A DNA stretch of 25,427 bases from UBA8828 sp964510855 (GTDB lineage Bacteria; Verrucomicrobiota; Verrucomicrobiia; Opitutales; UBA953): positions 1-25,427 of the forward strand of contig CAZEDB010000024.1 of NCBI GenBank assembly GCA_964510855.1. Direction: 5' to 3'. Shown here piece after piece: positions 1 to 7,678 of this stretch; within the stretch, counting starts at the first letter, position 1, and each line of letters opens with the position of its first letter. Both the position numbers and the translations under genes were made by a program. The notes beneath the pieces are model-generated. The model searched no databases and was not told where the DNA came from. It worked only from the letters and a program-made list of their open reading frames with translations.

Positions 1-287
1 CGCCACCAATACCAATAGCGGTTATGGGCGAGATTAGTGGCAATTTGATGAATCCAGGTTGAAAACGAGGCGGTGCCACGAAACTGAGCCATCACACGAT
101 GGGCTCTAATAAAGGTGTCTTGTGTAATTTCCTCGGCATCTTGGCGGTTACGCAAGAGGGAGAAAACCTTGGCAAAAATACGCCCTTGGTAGCGAGTAAC
201 GAGGGTCGAGTAGGCACCGGAGTCGCCTTGGCGGGCGCGCTCGACGGTTACCTGTTCGTCTTCGGAGGTGGGGTCCAGCGATGACAT
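1..287 (-). CDS. ECF-type RNA polymerase sigma factor, N-terminal part (truncated by window edge)
   Basis: The reverse strand reads an open frame from ATG at 287 to the window edge, about 95 residues. It begins MSSLDPTSEDEQVTVERARQ and continues with the sigma-70 region 2 signature of the extracytoplasmic-function (RpoE-like) group: a YxxLVxRYQGRIF helix, then LLRNRQDAEEITQDTFIRAH, then FRGTASFSTWIHQIATNLAHN, which forms the -10 recognition and core-binding part. Region 4 and any anti-sigma partner lie outside the window. The gene diverges from the GTPase operon with only about 12 to 54 bases between start codons, depending on which GTPase start is used, so the two may share control. Family assignment is firm from the motifs. 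The signal it responds to cannot be seen. Confidence 0.92.
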   Translation of the reverse strand, partial: MSSLDPTSEDEQVTVERARQGDSGAYSTLVTRYQGRIFAKVFSLLRNRQDAEEITQDTFIRAHRVMAQFRGTASFSTWIHQIATNLAHNRYWYWW

Positions 288-296
288 GACTTTATT

Positions 297-309
297 GGAA
301 TGACATTCC
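297..309. promoter_or_regulatory. Perfect 13-base inverted repeat between divergent genes
   Basis: GGAATG-A-CATTCC is a perfect dyad with a one-base centre, placed between the ECF sigma factor start (287) and the GTPase gene. It is symmetrical like an operator. If the GTPase gene really starts at 342 rather than 300, the site falls wholly in the intergenic space. No bound protein can be named from sequence, and a 6-bp-arm dyad can arise by chance. Confidence 0.35.
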
Positions 310-2048
310 CCGAGATTTCAACAGGAACTTATCCTAGCCTTATGACTACTGGGTCCCCTCAGACTGTGACCACCCTCCGCTGGGTCTCCTGCCTTGGGGA
401 TGGACGGGTGGTAACCACCCAGGCACCTCTCTGGGTAAGAGTGCCTAGTCAGGCCATCGCAGCCAAAGTCACCTTAAGCCCTGAGGGTCGCTTACAAATT
501 GAGCCCGGAGAAGTCCCAGCCCTCGTTAATGGTGCGCGCTTTTCTGCCCCTTTACCCCTTTCAGACCTCTGCACGCTCCAAGCTGAAGGACTCCTCGCGG
601 TAATTGCCCCGAACGAGAGCGAACTGCCAACCCAGATTAATCCGGGGCAGTGGACACTCTTTGATGCAGAAACCGGCGATGCACTTGCGGAAGCACCTCC
701 CGCTGAACTTGCCGAACGGGCCCACGCCTTAGGACGTGCCCCACACACTTTAGCCTGCGCTCCCGTCGGCCTTCCCGTGGGCTTTAGTTTATCTCAAGCC
801 ATGGCGGTCTTAGTTTCACCCATCGCCCCCAACAAGCCCGCCTCCTTAACTGAGCTTAATATTGGTCGACATATTTGTCCGGTCTGTTGGACGCGCTTTG
901 ACGCTGGCGATGCCCTCAGCGTCGCGGTTCACGAGACCCTGCGCGGCGACCCCGTATTGGGTTCAGATGTTCGCTTACGTTTTCATCCCACGCGCTTCAA
1001 TGATCAAGGGCTCGCCCTCGACCCCATGGGTTTGGCCTGCACGGATCTGGCCTGCCCTCACTGTCGCCGTCAATTACCTCCGGGCTTCTTGGAAATGCCC
1101 CACCGCATCCTCTCACTCATTGGTGCACCTTCGGCGGGCAAGTCTTACTACCTAGCGGTAGCGACCCAGGTATTACAGGAACGATTGCCGGCTGACTTTG
1201 GTTTAGCTTTCCGCGACGGCGACCCCAGTGGCAATATGCTGTTAAGCCAAATGCGGAATGCGCTCTTCTCGGCACGATCTCCAGAAGAAGCCTTGTTAGG
1301 AAAAACGGCACTCGAGGGTGCAACTTACGAACGCCTACCTCGCTTAGGGCGCATGGTCTCTCTTCCCCGCCCTTTCATTTATAACCTTTCACGCCCTGGC
1401 AGCGACAATGCCGAATGCTCGTTAATTTTCTATGATAACGCGGGCGAGCATTTTGAACCTGGTATCGATATTCATGATTCCCCCGGCGCCCTCCACGTGG
1501 CGACCTCGGCAGGTTTACTCTTTCTTTTTGATCCTACCGCCAACGCTCGGTTCAAGCGTCGACTCTCGGATGTTGCCGACCCGCAACTCAGCCTAGGAGG
1601 TCGAGTGGATCAACAAGATGCGATTCTTGCTGAACTGGAATCGCGCATGAAACGCGTACTCGGTCTACCCGCAGCCGAACGCATTCGCACCCCACTCGCC
1701 TTTATTGTCGGAAAGTCTGATGCATGGGCGCACCTCTTACCCGAGCCTCTAGAATCCGAAGTGTCAGGCGGTAAACTCGACCTTGCGGCCCTCGATCGCA
1801 ATTCTCAACGCGTGCGTCAGCTACTGATAGAAACCTGCCCAGGCTTAGTCGCTACCGCCGAATCTCTGGCAGCTGATATTCGCTACTTTGGTGTCACTTC
1901 ATTTGGTCACACACCGGTGGTCATTACCTCCGGACCCAACCAAGGTCGTATCGCACCCGACCCACACCGACTCGCCCCTGCGCATGTTGAGACACCTCTA
2001 CTCTGGCTGCTGACGCAAGCTTGCCCTGGACTTTTACCGCTTCGCTAA
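300..2048 (+). CDS. Zinc-ribbon P-loop GTPase, resembling the double-GTPase (DO-GTPase2) families
   Basis: This is a 582-residue predicted cytosolic protein. Residues 1-185 form an N-terminal region I cannot assign. Residues 191-255 carry a probable zinc ribbon (HICPVC at 191-196, then C247 and CPHC at 252-255). A P-loop NTPase domain follows: Walker A GAPSAGKS at 275-282, a DNAG (DxxG) motif at 379-382 after the hydrophobic strand LIFY, GKSD at 471-474 in the place of the G4 motif, and TSFG near 533-536 in the G5 position. This order fits TRAFAC-type GTPases of GTPase-centred systems. An ATP-using function is not excluded. It is the first gene of a four-gene operon, and the next start lies one base past its stop. 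The start is uncertain: ATG at 300 leaves almost no space from the divergent sigma gene, and ATG at 342 (residue 15) is a good alternative. Confidence 0.85.
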   Translation: MTFPEISTGTYPSLMTTGSPQTVTTLRWVSCLGDGRVVTTQAPLWVRVPSQAIAAKVTLSPEGRLQIEPGEVPALVNGARFSAPLPLSDLCTLQAEGLLAVIAPNESELPTQINPGQWTLFDAETGDALAEAPPAELAERAHALGRAPHTLACAPVGLPVGFSLSQAMAVLVSPIAPNKPASLTELNIGRHICPVCWTRFDAGDALSVAVHETLRGDPVLGSDVRLRFHPTRFNDQGLALDPMGLACTDLACPHCRRQLPPGFLEMPHRILSLIGAPSAGKSYYLAVATQVLQERLPADFGLAFRDGDPSGNMLLSQMRNALFSARSPEEALLGKTALEGATYERLPRLGRMVSLPRPFIYNLSRPGSDNAECSLIFYDNAGEHFEPGIDIHDSPGALHVATSAGLLFLFDPTANARFKRRLSDVADPQLSLGGRVDQQDAILAELESRMKRVLGLPAAERIRTPLAFIVGKSDAWAHLLPEPLESEVSGGKLDLAALDRNSQRVRQLLIETCPGLVATAESLAADIRYFGVTSFGHTPVVITSGPNQGRIAPDPHRLAPAHVETPLLWLLTQACPGLLPLR

Positions 2049-2049
2049 C

Positions 2050-4158
2050 ATGCCTCTCGCCCTTATTTTTACTTCTGCACCCCGAGGCCTAACCTCACCC
2101 CGCAGCGGCTATGTTACCGTGGCGCGTCATCGCGATGTACCCGATCGTCTCGTTGAACAACTCGAACAACTTGGTACGCCTCACGAACAAGTAGGTACTG
2201 CTACCTTCACCGCTCGCACCCTAGACGCTGGAGGCAAACGCTGGATAGTGCTTTCGCGTTTTACCGCTGGAGGACTCGATCATACCCAGCGCGATAATCG
2301 TCTCGCGCACCATTTTATCTTTACGCCCGATGAATTAACCCGCCTGCCACCCTTAGCTGATATTGCTCGTCGCACGCGTGCTTGGCTTGATCGCTGGGAA
2401 GGGGAACCAACTTGGCTTGAACCCGAAAACCTACCCCTCGACCGGGCCCAGCCGCTCTTACCTTGTACGCGTTGGCGTGAACTCACGGGCAGTGGGGCTA
2501 AAGCTGCTTGGCTTGCGAGCGAAGGGGGCGCAACCGCACGCTCACTCTCAGGCAACTTAGAAAGTGAGGATTGGCTTAGTCTTCTGGCTGAAGCTTCAGC
2601 GCTGCTGGGTCCAGGCGCAGCTCTTGTTAGTTTTACTACCAATGCTAACGTTACAGGTAACCGCGAGTTTACCTGGCGCTGTCAGGCGAGTGGTGGTGAG
2701 CTTAATCTTGCCGCACCCGAAAGCATTCCTCTGCCCGAGGGCCCGATCGCACGGCTTGCGGCTGTAGGCGTAAGTAAGCCCAACCTGCCCGCTCAACCCG
2801 CACAACCGACCGCACCTACCGCGGCTAAGCCACAAGTCACCTTATCGGGAAATCTCCTCGGCGGTATCGCTATCTTAGTCGTGCTCGCCCTCGGCCTGGT
2901 GATTTATCTCACACGGCCCTCCCAACCCAACCCAACCACTCCTACGGTACCTCCTCGAGCTCCTCGCCAAGAAGACTCAGCCGCCACCCGGCGGATTTTA
3001 AATGAACAGGCCGCCTTAGCCGAAATCAATGCCGCCATTGCCAGTCGCAGTTTTGATCAAGCCGGTCGTCTCTGGGCAGAACTCGAGCGCGTCTCGCCTG
3101 ATTTTGCCTCGCGCAATCAAGACCCTGCCCTTGCCCGGATTCGAAGCGGATTTGCCAACGCAGTCGCGGATCGCTTAGCGAGCACGCTCGATTTATCTGA
3201 AGTCGCGACGGTGAATCGCCGTACCTATGAGGTCATGCAAGAAGCCAAAGCGTTGGTAATTTTAGGCACGTCCCTGCAAGTCCCGCGCGATGCAGCTTGG
3301 AACCGTCTTGAGCAAGTTGCGGCGCGGGCCGCATTTTTACATGATCTCGATGTCCAACCGACCTATATAATTCGGGGCAATTGGAATACAGCTGGCGCAG
3401 GACCCAAGGTGGCACTGCACGCCGAGTTTAGCATCGGCGAAGAAGCCGGTAAAGTTGTGCAAGCGTTTCTCACCGAAGCTACCCTAGCAGAAAAAGGCAC
3501 AGGCAGTATAGCCCACGGACCCTTCAAGAAACTCGGCGATGCCGATCGCAGCTTACGACCTGAGCCAGCCGTGATTGAAGTCGGCCAGTCTTCGGTTTGG
3601 ATCACCAGCACCGTGCGCTCAGCCGGCAACCAACCGAGCATGGAGGTGAATGTCGGCAAGCGGGTAAATGCCGTCACTTTGCGACTCCCGCCGACTGAGG
3701 CAGCCAAACTCGAAGCACCTATAGCCATTCGACTCAACAACAACCGCAGTCGCATGACCTTGGTGCTTCTGCCCCCCCATACTCAGCTTGAACCGCTCCG
3801 ACTTCCTGCGGGAGCCTTGCGACGTGAAGCGCAAACCGAGGCGATTGCCGCGGCGGGTTGGATCGAGCCGCTCTTAAGCCATGCACGAGTGGCTGGATTA
3901 CGCCTTGGACTCTACCCTGCCGGCCATCCCTTTCCCGATCGCACCATCCCCTCACTGATATCACCCCCTAATCAGCTTAAAGTCACCCTACTCAGCCTAC
4001 TCGCAGGCCAAGGTGATATGCCGCGCGCAGAAGTACTTAAACGACAAGCCTCCGCTGCCGAGGGAGCGCCCCTGCAAGCAGGTTCGCCATGGACCTTACG
4101 AGCCATCACTATCCAGGGCGAACCGGTCATGACCTTAGCTGAATTTGACGAACGATGA
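2050..4158 (+). CDS. GTPase-associated protein 1 (GAP1)-like single-pass membrane protein
   Basis: The 702-residue product starts with a domain of about 240 residues marked by LIFTSAPRGL (6-14), GYVTVARH (20-27), WIVLSRF and LDHTQRDNRLAHHFIF (76-91). The TSAP-x-G opening and the yxNRxAHH-type block match what I remember of the GAP1 N-terminal domain encoded next to double-GTPases in actinobacteria and planctomycetes. A proline/alanine linker follows, then one membrane helix at about 268-287 (LLGGIAILVVLALGLVIYL), a second proline-rich linker, and about 400 residues of unassigned C-terminal sequence. It starts one base after the GTPase stop and its end overlaps the next gene by 4 bases, so the products are probably made together. 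Inference: it tethers the GTPase to the membrane or regulates it. No catalytic residues can be named. Confidence 0.82.
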   Translation: MPLALIFTSAPRGLTSPRSGYVTVARHRDVPDRLVEQLEQLGTPHEQVGTATFTARTLDAGGKRWIVLSRFTAGGLDHTQRDNRLAHHFIFTPDELTRLPPLADIARRTRAWLDRWEGEPTWLEPENLPLDRAQPLLPCTRWRELTGSGAKAAWLASEGGATARSLSGNLESEDWLSLLAEASALLGPGAALVSFTTNANVTGNREFTWRCQASGGELNLAAPESIPLPEGPIARLAAVGVSKPNLPAQPAQPTAPTAAKPQVTLSGNLLGGIAILVVLALGLVIYLTRPSQPNPTTPTVPPRAPRQEDSAATRRILNEQAALAEINAAIASRSFDQAGRLWAELERVSPDFASRNQDPALARIRSGFANAVADRLASTLDLSEVATVNRRTYEVMQEAKALVILGTSLQVPRDAAWNRLEQVAARAAFLHDLDVQPTYIIRGNWNTAGAGPKVALHAEFSIGEEAGKVVQAFLTEATLAEKGTGSIAHGPFKKLGDADRSLRPEPAVIEVGQSSVWITSTVRSAGNQPSMEVNVGKRVNAVTLRLPPTEAAKLEAPIAIRLNNNRSRMTLVLLPPHTQLEPLRLPAGALRREAQTEAIAAAGWIEPLLSHARVAGLRLGLYPAGHPFPDRTIPSLISPPNQLKVTLLSLLAGQGDMPRAEVLKRQASAAEGAPLQAGSPWTLRAITIQGEPVMTLAEFDER

Positions 4159-7061
4159 CGCCCGACCGGCTGCAAGCACGCATCCGGGCTCAAATTGAGC
4201 TCACCACACCTGACCTCGAAGCCCATCTGCTGGCTACCGAGTATGTGAGTTTGGCGACGCGGGCACGCGAACGCCTCGAACAGTGCGTGGCATTAGTCCG
4301 ACTCGGTAATGAACAAGCCGCCCTGCAAGCCGCTGAAACGGAGCCTCCCTTACTCGACTTGTGCGCTTGGTTGAACTTTGCCGAACTCGACCGCTGGCAA
4401 CGTCTTTGCCGTGAGCGTAGCCTCCCCCTCGCTCCTAATCTTGACGACGATGCGATTGCCACCGTGGAGCAACTCTATGGTAAACCCATGGACGAAAGTC
4501 ATCCGCTCTATCGTGACTACCGTCAGGCCATGCGGGAGCGCGACGACAGTCGTGCCCTTAATGTCCTCAGACTCATCTGCCGTCTCAATCCCACGGATGC
4601 CAACGCTCAAAATGAATTAGAGCGGCTAAGAAATAAATTTGCGCGTCACACCTTAAGTGAGATTGTGCGCGAACTCAGCGCTAACCAAATCGAACGGGTC
4701 GACGTCTTGGTCAGCGAAGTCGAACGACTCGGTGCCACTGCCCTCGCCGGCCATCCCGATTGGGAACAGGCCCTGAACCGACGTCAGGAATGGTTAAAAC
4801 AAGTGGCGCAACAACGGTTAGAACGTGAAATTGAAAAAGCCGACCAGTCCTATGCCGCACGCGATGCTAAAAGTTGCGCCAACGATGTCGCCGCTGCCCG
4901 TCACCTCGAACGCACCGCTGGTATTCGCGCCCAAGGTGCAGCTGCAGCCCGTCTCGCAGCCGCCGAAAGCTGGGCAACACTCCTCCTCGCTCAAGAACAA
5001 GCCGAGTTTACCGCCAGTAGCGAAACCGCAGCATTACTCCTCGAATTAACTACCTTACGCCAAGCCCTCGGACCCAAAGCCGATGGAGCTGCTTTACGAC
5101 GAGCCGGCATCTGGCTCGAGCGAGCTGCGGCGGTGGCTGACCGCCTGCCCGTCGAAGCCACTGAAGAAGTTCGTGCCTTAAGGACGGAAGCTCATCGCCG
5201 AGTAAATCGCCGCCACACCCTTCGCGTGGTGATGGGCCTTGGCATCTTAGGCAGCGTGCTTTGGCTTAGTTACCAAGCCTTGTCTATCATCCAGGCTAAG
5301 GACGCAGCCGAGCGCGATTACGTACAAGCGGAAGCTGCACTTGAAATCGCGGATTACACGAAAGTGCGCGAACTGATACCGAAGCTTGCCAATACAAAAT
5401 CGGAGAACGCTGCCGCACTCGAAAAAAGAGTCCAGACCGCCGAGGCCATCGAGCAAAGCTGTCTAACCGAAGGTGAGGCCTTGGGTGCGCTTTCACCTAC
5501 CGATATCACCCGTGAGAATCACGCGGAGATTAAGCGTCGCATCCTTGCCCATCGTGCCGCACTTGACGCCCTACCCACTTTAGCGCGCGAACGTATCTTG
5601 GCTAAATCAGGTGACCTCGCGGCTATCCTTGCCACCACTGAAAAAATTCGGGGCGGCATCGAACCTGAAGTTGAGAGCTTAGTGCGACAGCTTGAAATTG
5701 CGGCTGGCCGCAGTGAACGACTTACTGACCCAGCTGCGGCCGAGCGCATCATCCAAGAGTTACGTCGGCTCGTGACAAGCTCAACGGGACCTGACGGCAT
5801 CTCCGCGGATTTAGCTGACCGAGCCCTAGCCCGCGTCGAATGGGTTGCCGAGCGTCTCGCCCTCGAGCAACGCGGTCAAGAAGATCGCCGCCGGCTGGAG
5901 TCGGCCACCGATCTAGAATCCTATTTTAGTGCCCTAAGATTAATCGCCCAGGCCAACTCGCCCAGCCCTAGCAGCCGAGCTGCCACCACTATCCTCCAAT
6001 CATCTGGTCTCCTCGCTCAACTGCCCCGCCCCCTGCTTGCGCCTCGAGTGGGTGCCATGTGGGATAGCCTTCCCGAGGCACCCCCTGAGCCCATCTTAGA
6101 TAGCGGCGAAGCCGCCGAGGCCGCCAAATTACTCGACGATCAAGTCCTAAAAAACTTACGCCGTCACATTGTACTCGAACACGGTAGCAACGGCCGCCAA
6201 CCCATCGCAGCCGTTATCATCTCTGGTCCCCTCAATCGCGAGGCACGTAAAATTGCTTCCGGCACTGAAACCTTAACCCAAGGTCGTGTTCTCCGAAGTT
6301 CGGGTGATTTTAAAGATGAAAGTTGGAGCCTGCGAACGTTTGATAATGGCACGGTTAATGGCACTGAGTTAGCCCCCGCCCTCGCACTCCCTGAGGCCGA
6401 TTATCTGAAACGACTCGCACGTGCCGTCGATTCAACTTCAGGTCGCCCCCGCGAACCCCTCCTGCAAATCGCCGAACGTGTCCGCCGTGAAACAGGCTCA
6501 ACCCTGCTTCGTGCCTATCACCTGCAACAGCTGCTCACGCTCGCCGCTCGTTCACCCGTAACTTCAGGTTTTGCTTTCTCGCCTTCAGCCCAAGCTGATG
6601 CTCGTGAACTTCGTCGCCTAACCCAGAACGCAGTCGGCCCAACGGACTTTCTTTTTCCGGATCGTTGGTCAGCTGAAAGAAGCAATTTGGAACGTTTTCT
6701 TTCCACCTCCAATACTTCTTACCTCGAGGAAGCCCGCCACCTGCAAAGCCTACTTAAGCGCGTGCGGGAGGGAGGGCTACGCCTCGCAGGTCGAGTTGAT
6801 GCCGAAGGTAAACACGAACTCGGCGAAGAAGCTGGGGTAGCAGCCTTCCTTGGTATCGATAACGCTGGCCAATTGGGCGTGCTTTTCAAAGGGGATGGCA
6901 ACGGGGGCCTTCGCCGACTGCGTGAACCCATGCCCTTAACGCCTCTGCTTCGCTTAGGCCGTTCCCCCTCAGAAGCCGTCAGCGCCCTGGGTGGTACGCC
7001 CCCTGGCGTTGCTCAACCTCAGACTGGCTGGGATAGTCTCCTAGACGGAACCGACTTATAA
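4155..7061 (+). CDS. Large helical single-pass membrane protein of the GTPase operon, unknown family
   Basis: I do not recognise a family for this 968-residue protein. Residues 1-350 are rich in alanine, glutamate, arginine and leucine, with repeat-like helical stretches suggesting coiled coil or TPR-like solenoid structure (for example 210-275). One membrane helix lies at about 356-378 (LRVVMGLGILGSVLWLSYQAL). About 590 residues follow, helical to about 620, then a mixed region with a short sequence like an exposed beta domain near 670-740. Arginine-rich sequence (RRVNRRH) just before the helix suggests the N-terminus is cytoplasmic and the C-terminal part lies outside the inner membrane. 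ATGA overlap with the upstream gene points to translational coupling. It could be a scaffold that relays the GTPase state across the membrane, but that is inference only. Confidence 0.8.
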   Translation: MTPDRLQARIRAQIELTTPDLEAHLLATEYVSLATRARERLEQCVALVRLGNEQAALQAAETEPPLLDLCAWLNFAELDRWQRLCRERSLPLAPNLDDDAIATVEQLYGKPMDESHPLYRDYRQAMRERDDSRALNVLRLICRLNPTDANAQNELERLRNKFARHTLSEIVRELSANQIERVDVLVSEVERLGATALAGHPDWEQALNRRQEWLKQVAQQRLEREIEKADQSYAARDAKSCANDVAAARHLERTAGIRAQGAAAARLAAAESWATLLLAQEQAEFTASSETAALLLELTTLRQALGPKADGAALRRAGIWLERAAAVADRLPVEATEEVRALRTEAHRRVNRRHTLRVVMGLGILGSVLWLSYQALSIIQAKDAAERDYVQAEAALEIADYTKVRELIPKLANTKSENAAALEKRVQTAEAIEQSCLTEGEALGALSPTDITRENHAEIKRRILAHRAALDALPTLARERILAKSGDLAAILATTEKIRGGIEPEVESLVRQLEIAAGRSERLTDPAAAERIIQELRRLVTSSTGPDGISADLADRALARVEWVAERLALEQRGQEDRRRLESATDLESYFSALRLIAQANSPSPSSRAATTILQSSGLLAQLPRPLLAPRVGAMWDSLPEAPPEPILDSGEAAEAAKLLDDQVLKNLRRHIVLEHGSNGRQPIAAVIISGPLNREARKIASGTETLTQGRVLRSSGDFKDESWSLRTFDNGTVNGTELAPALALPEADYLKRLARAVDSTSGRPREPLLQIAERVRRETGSTLLRAYHLQQLLTLAARSPVTSGFAFSPSAQADARELRRLTQNAVGPTDFLFPDRWSAERSNLERFLSTSNTSYLEEARHLQSLLKRVREGGLRLAGRVDAEGKHELGEEAGVAAFLGIDNAGQLGVLFKGDGNGGLRRLREPMPLTPLLRLGRSPSEAVSALGGTPPGVAQPQTGWDSLLDGTDL

Positions 7062-7066
7062 CCCCT

Positions 7067-7639
7067 ATGGCTGAAGATCGTTTTCGTCTCCGCTTTAAAG
7101 GTGCCGTTTCGGGCCCCTTCTTACTCAGCGCCATTTTAGAAAAACTCGCTGCTCACGAATTGTCTCTCGCTCACTGTATCGAGTCCCAAGGTCGCTGGCT
7201 AACCTTGCGGTCCTATTTACGTAGCCTTCAGGCAACTGAGGCTCCCTACCCAGGCCCAACTCCGCTTGAAGGCCAATCCGCACCTCCACCGCCTCCCGGG
7301 AGTCAGGCGACCGCGGTCTTACTCGAGCGCCTCACCCAACGCGCGTATCTTTGGTGCGGACTCACCTTCGGACTACCCTTTGTGGCTGTAGGTCTTTTCT
7401 GGCTCATCGCCCCAGGACTTAACTTTAAAGCTTACGATTTTCCTTTAGCCTATTCGCTGGTCATTTTTGTCCTTGGCACTGGCTCAACCGCCTTGGCATG
7501 GAATCAAGCGCGACAAGCTATTAGCACGCTGAACCGAGAGGGCTTAAGCGATGTAGGTGCTTCAGCCAGTCAACTTGCCAACGGCCTTAGCCTAGCTTCA
7601 GGCTTACTTTGGTTGCTGGTGGCGGTGATGTTTTACTGA
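7067..7639 (+). CDS. GYF-like domain protein with about three membrane segments
   Basis: This 190-residue protein opens with a GYF_2-like domain: FRLRFKGAVSGPFLL at about 6-20, where the G-x-x-x-GPF pattern is typical, a helix (ILEKLAAHEL), and a closing GRWLTLRSYL at 42-51. GYF_2 domains commonly sit at the ends of bacterial membrane proteins and are thought to bind proline-rich peptides. A proline-rich linker at 60-79 precedes hydrophobic segments at about 94-115, 124-146 and 168-190, and the chain ends inside the last segment. It starts five bases after the previous stop and closes the operon. The proline-rich linkers in the second operon protein are plausible targets, which is inference. 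The protein-coding call is firm and the partner is not known. Confidence 0.8.
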   Translation: MAEDRFRLRFKGAVSGPFLLSAILEKLAAHELSLAHCIESQGRWLTLRSYLRSLQATEAPYPGPTPLEGQSAPPPPPGSQATAVLLERLTQRAYLWCGLTFGLPFVAVGLFWLIAPGLNFKAYDFPLAYSLVIFVLGTGSTALAWNQARQAISTLNREGLSDVGASASQLANGLSLASGLLWLLVAVMFY

Positions 7640-7659
7640 GGTTTGACCCCTAGGTTGTT

Positions 7660-7678
7660 TCTCCCATAAATTGGGAGA
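7660..7678 (+). other. Inverted repeat that ends at the start codon of the PEP-CTERM protein gene
   Basis: TCTCCCA and TGGGAGA form a 7-bp stem around the 5-base loop TAAAT, with the final A being the first base of the ATG at 7678. As RNA this would hold the only purine-rich GGGAG stretch before the start in a hairpin. It may restrict translation or end the upstream operon transcript. No run of T follows, so an intrinsic terminator is unlikely. Confidence 0.35.

Noticed and set aside
99..284. 61-residue plus-strand ORF at the window start
   Set aside because: It lies opposite the ECF sigma factor frame, which carries conserved region 2 motifs; this frame has none.
3363..3755. 130-residue minus-strand ORF inside the GAP1-like gene
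   Set aside because: Opposite-strand shadow with no domain, while the plus frame is continuous in an operon.
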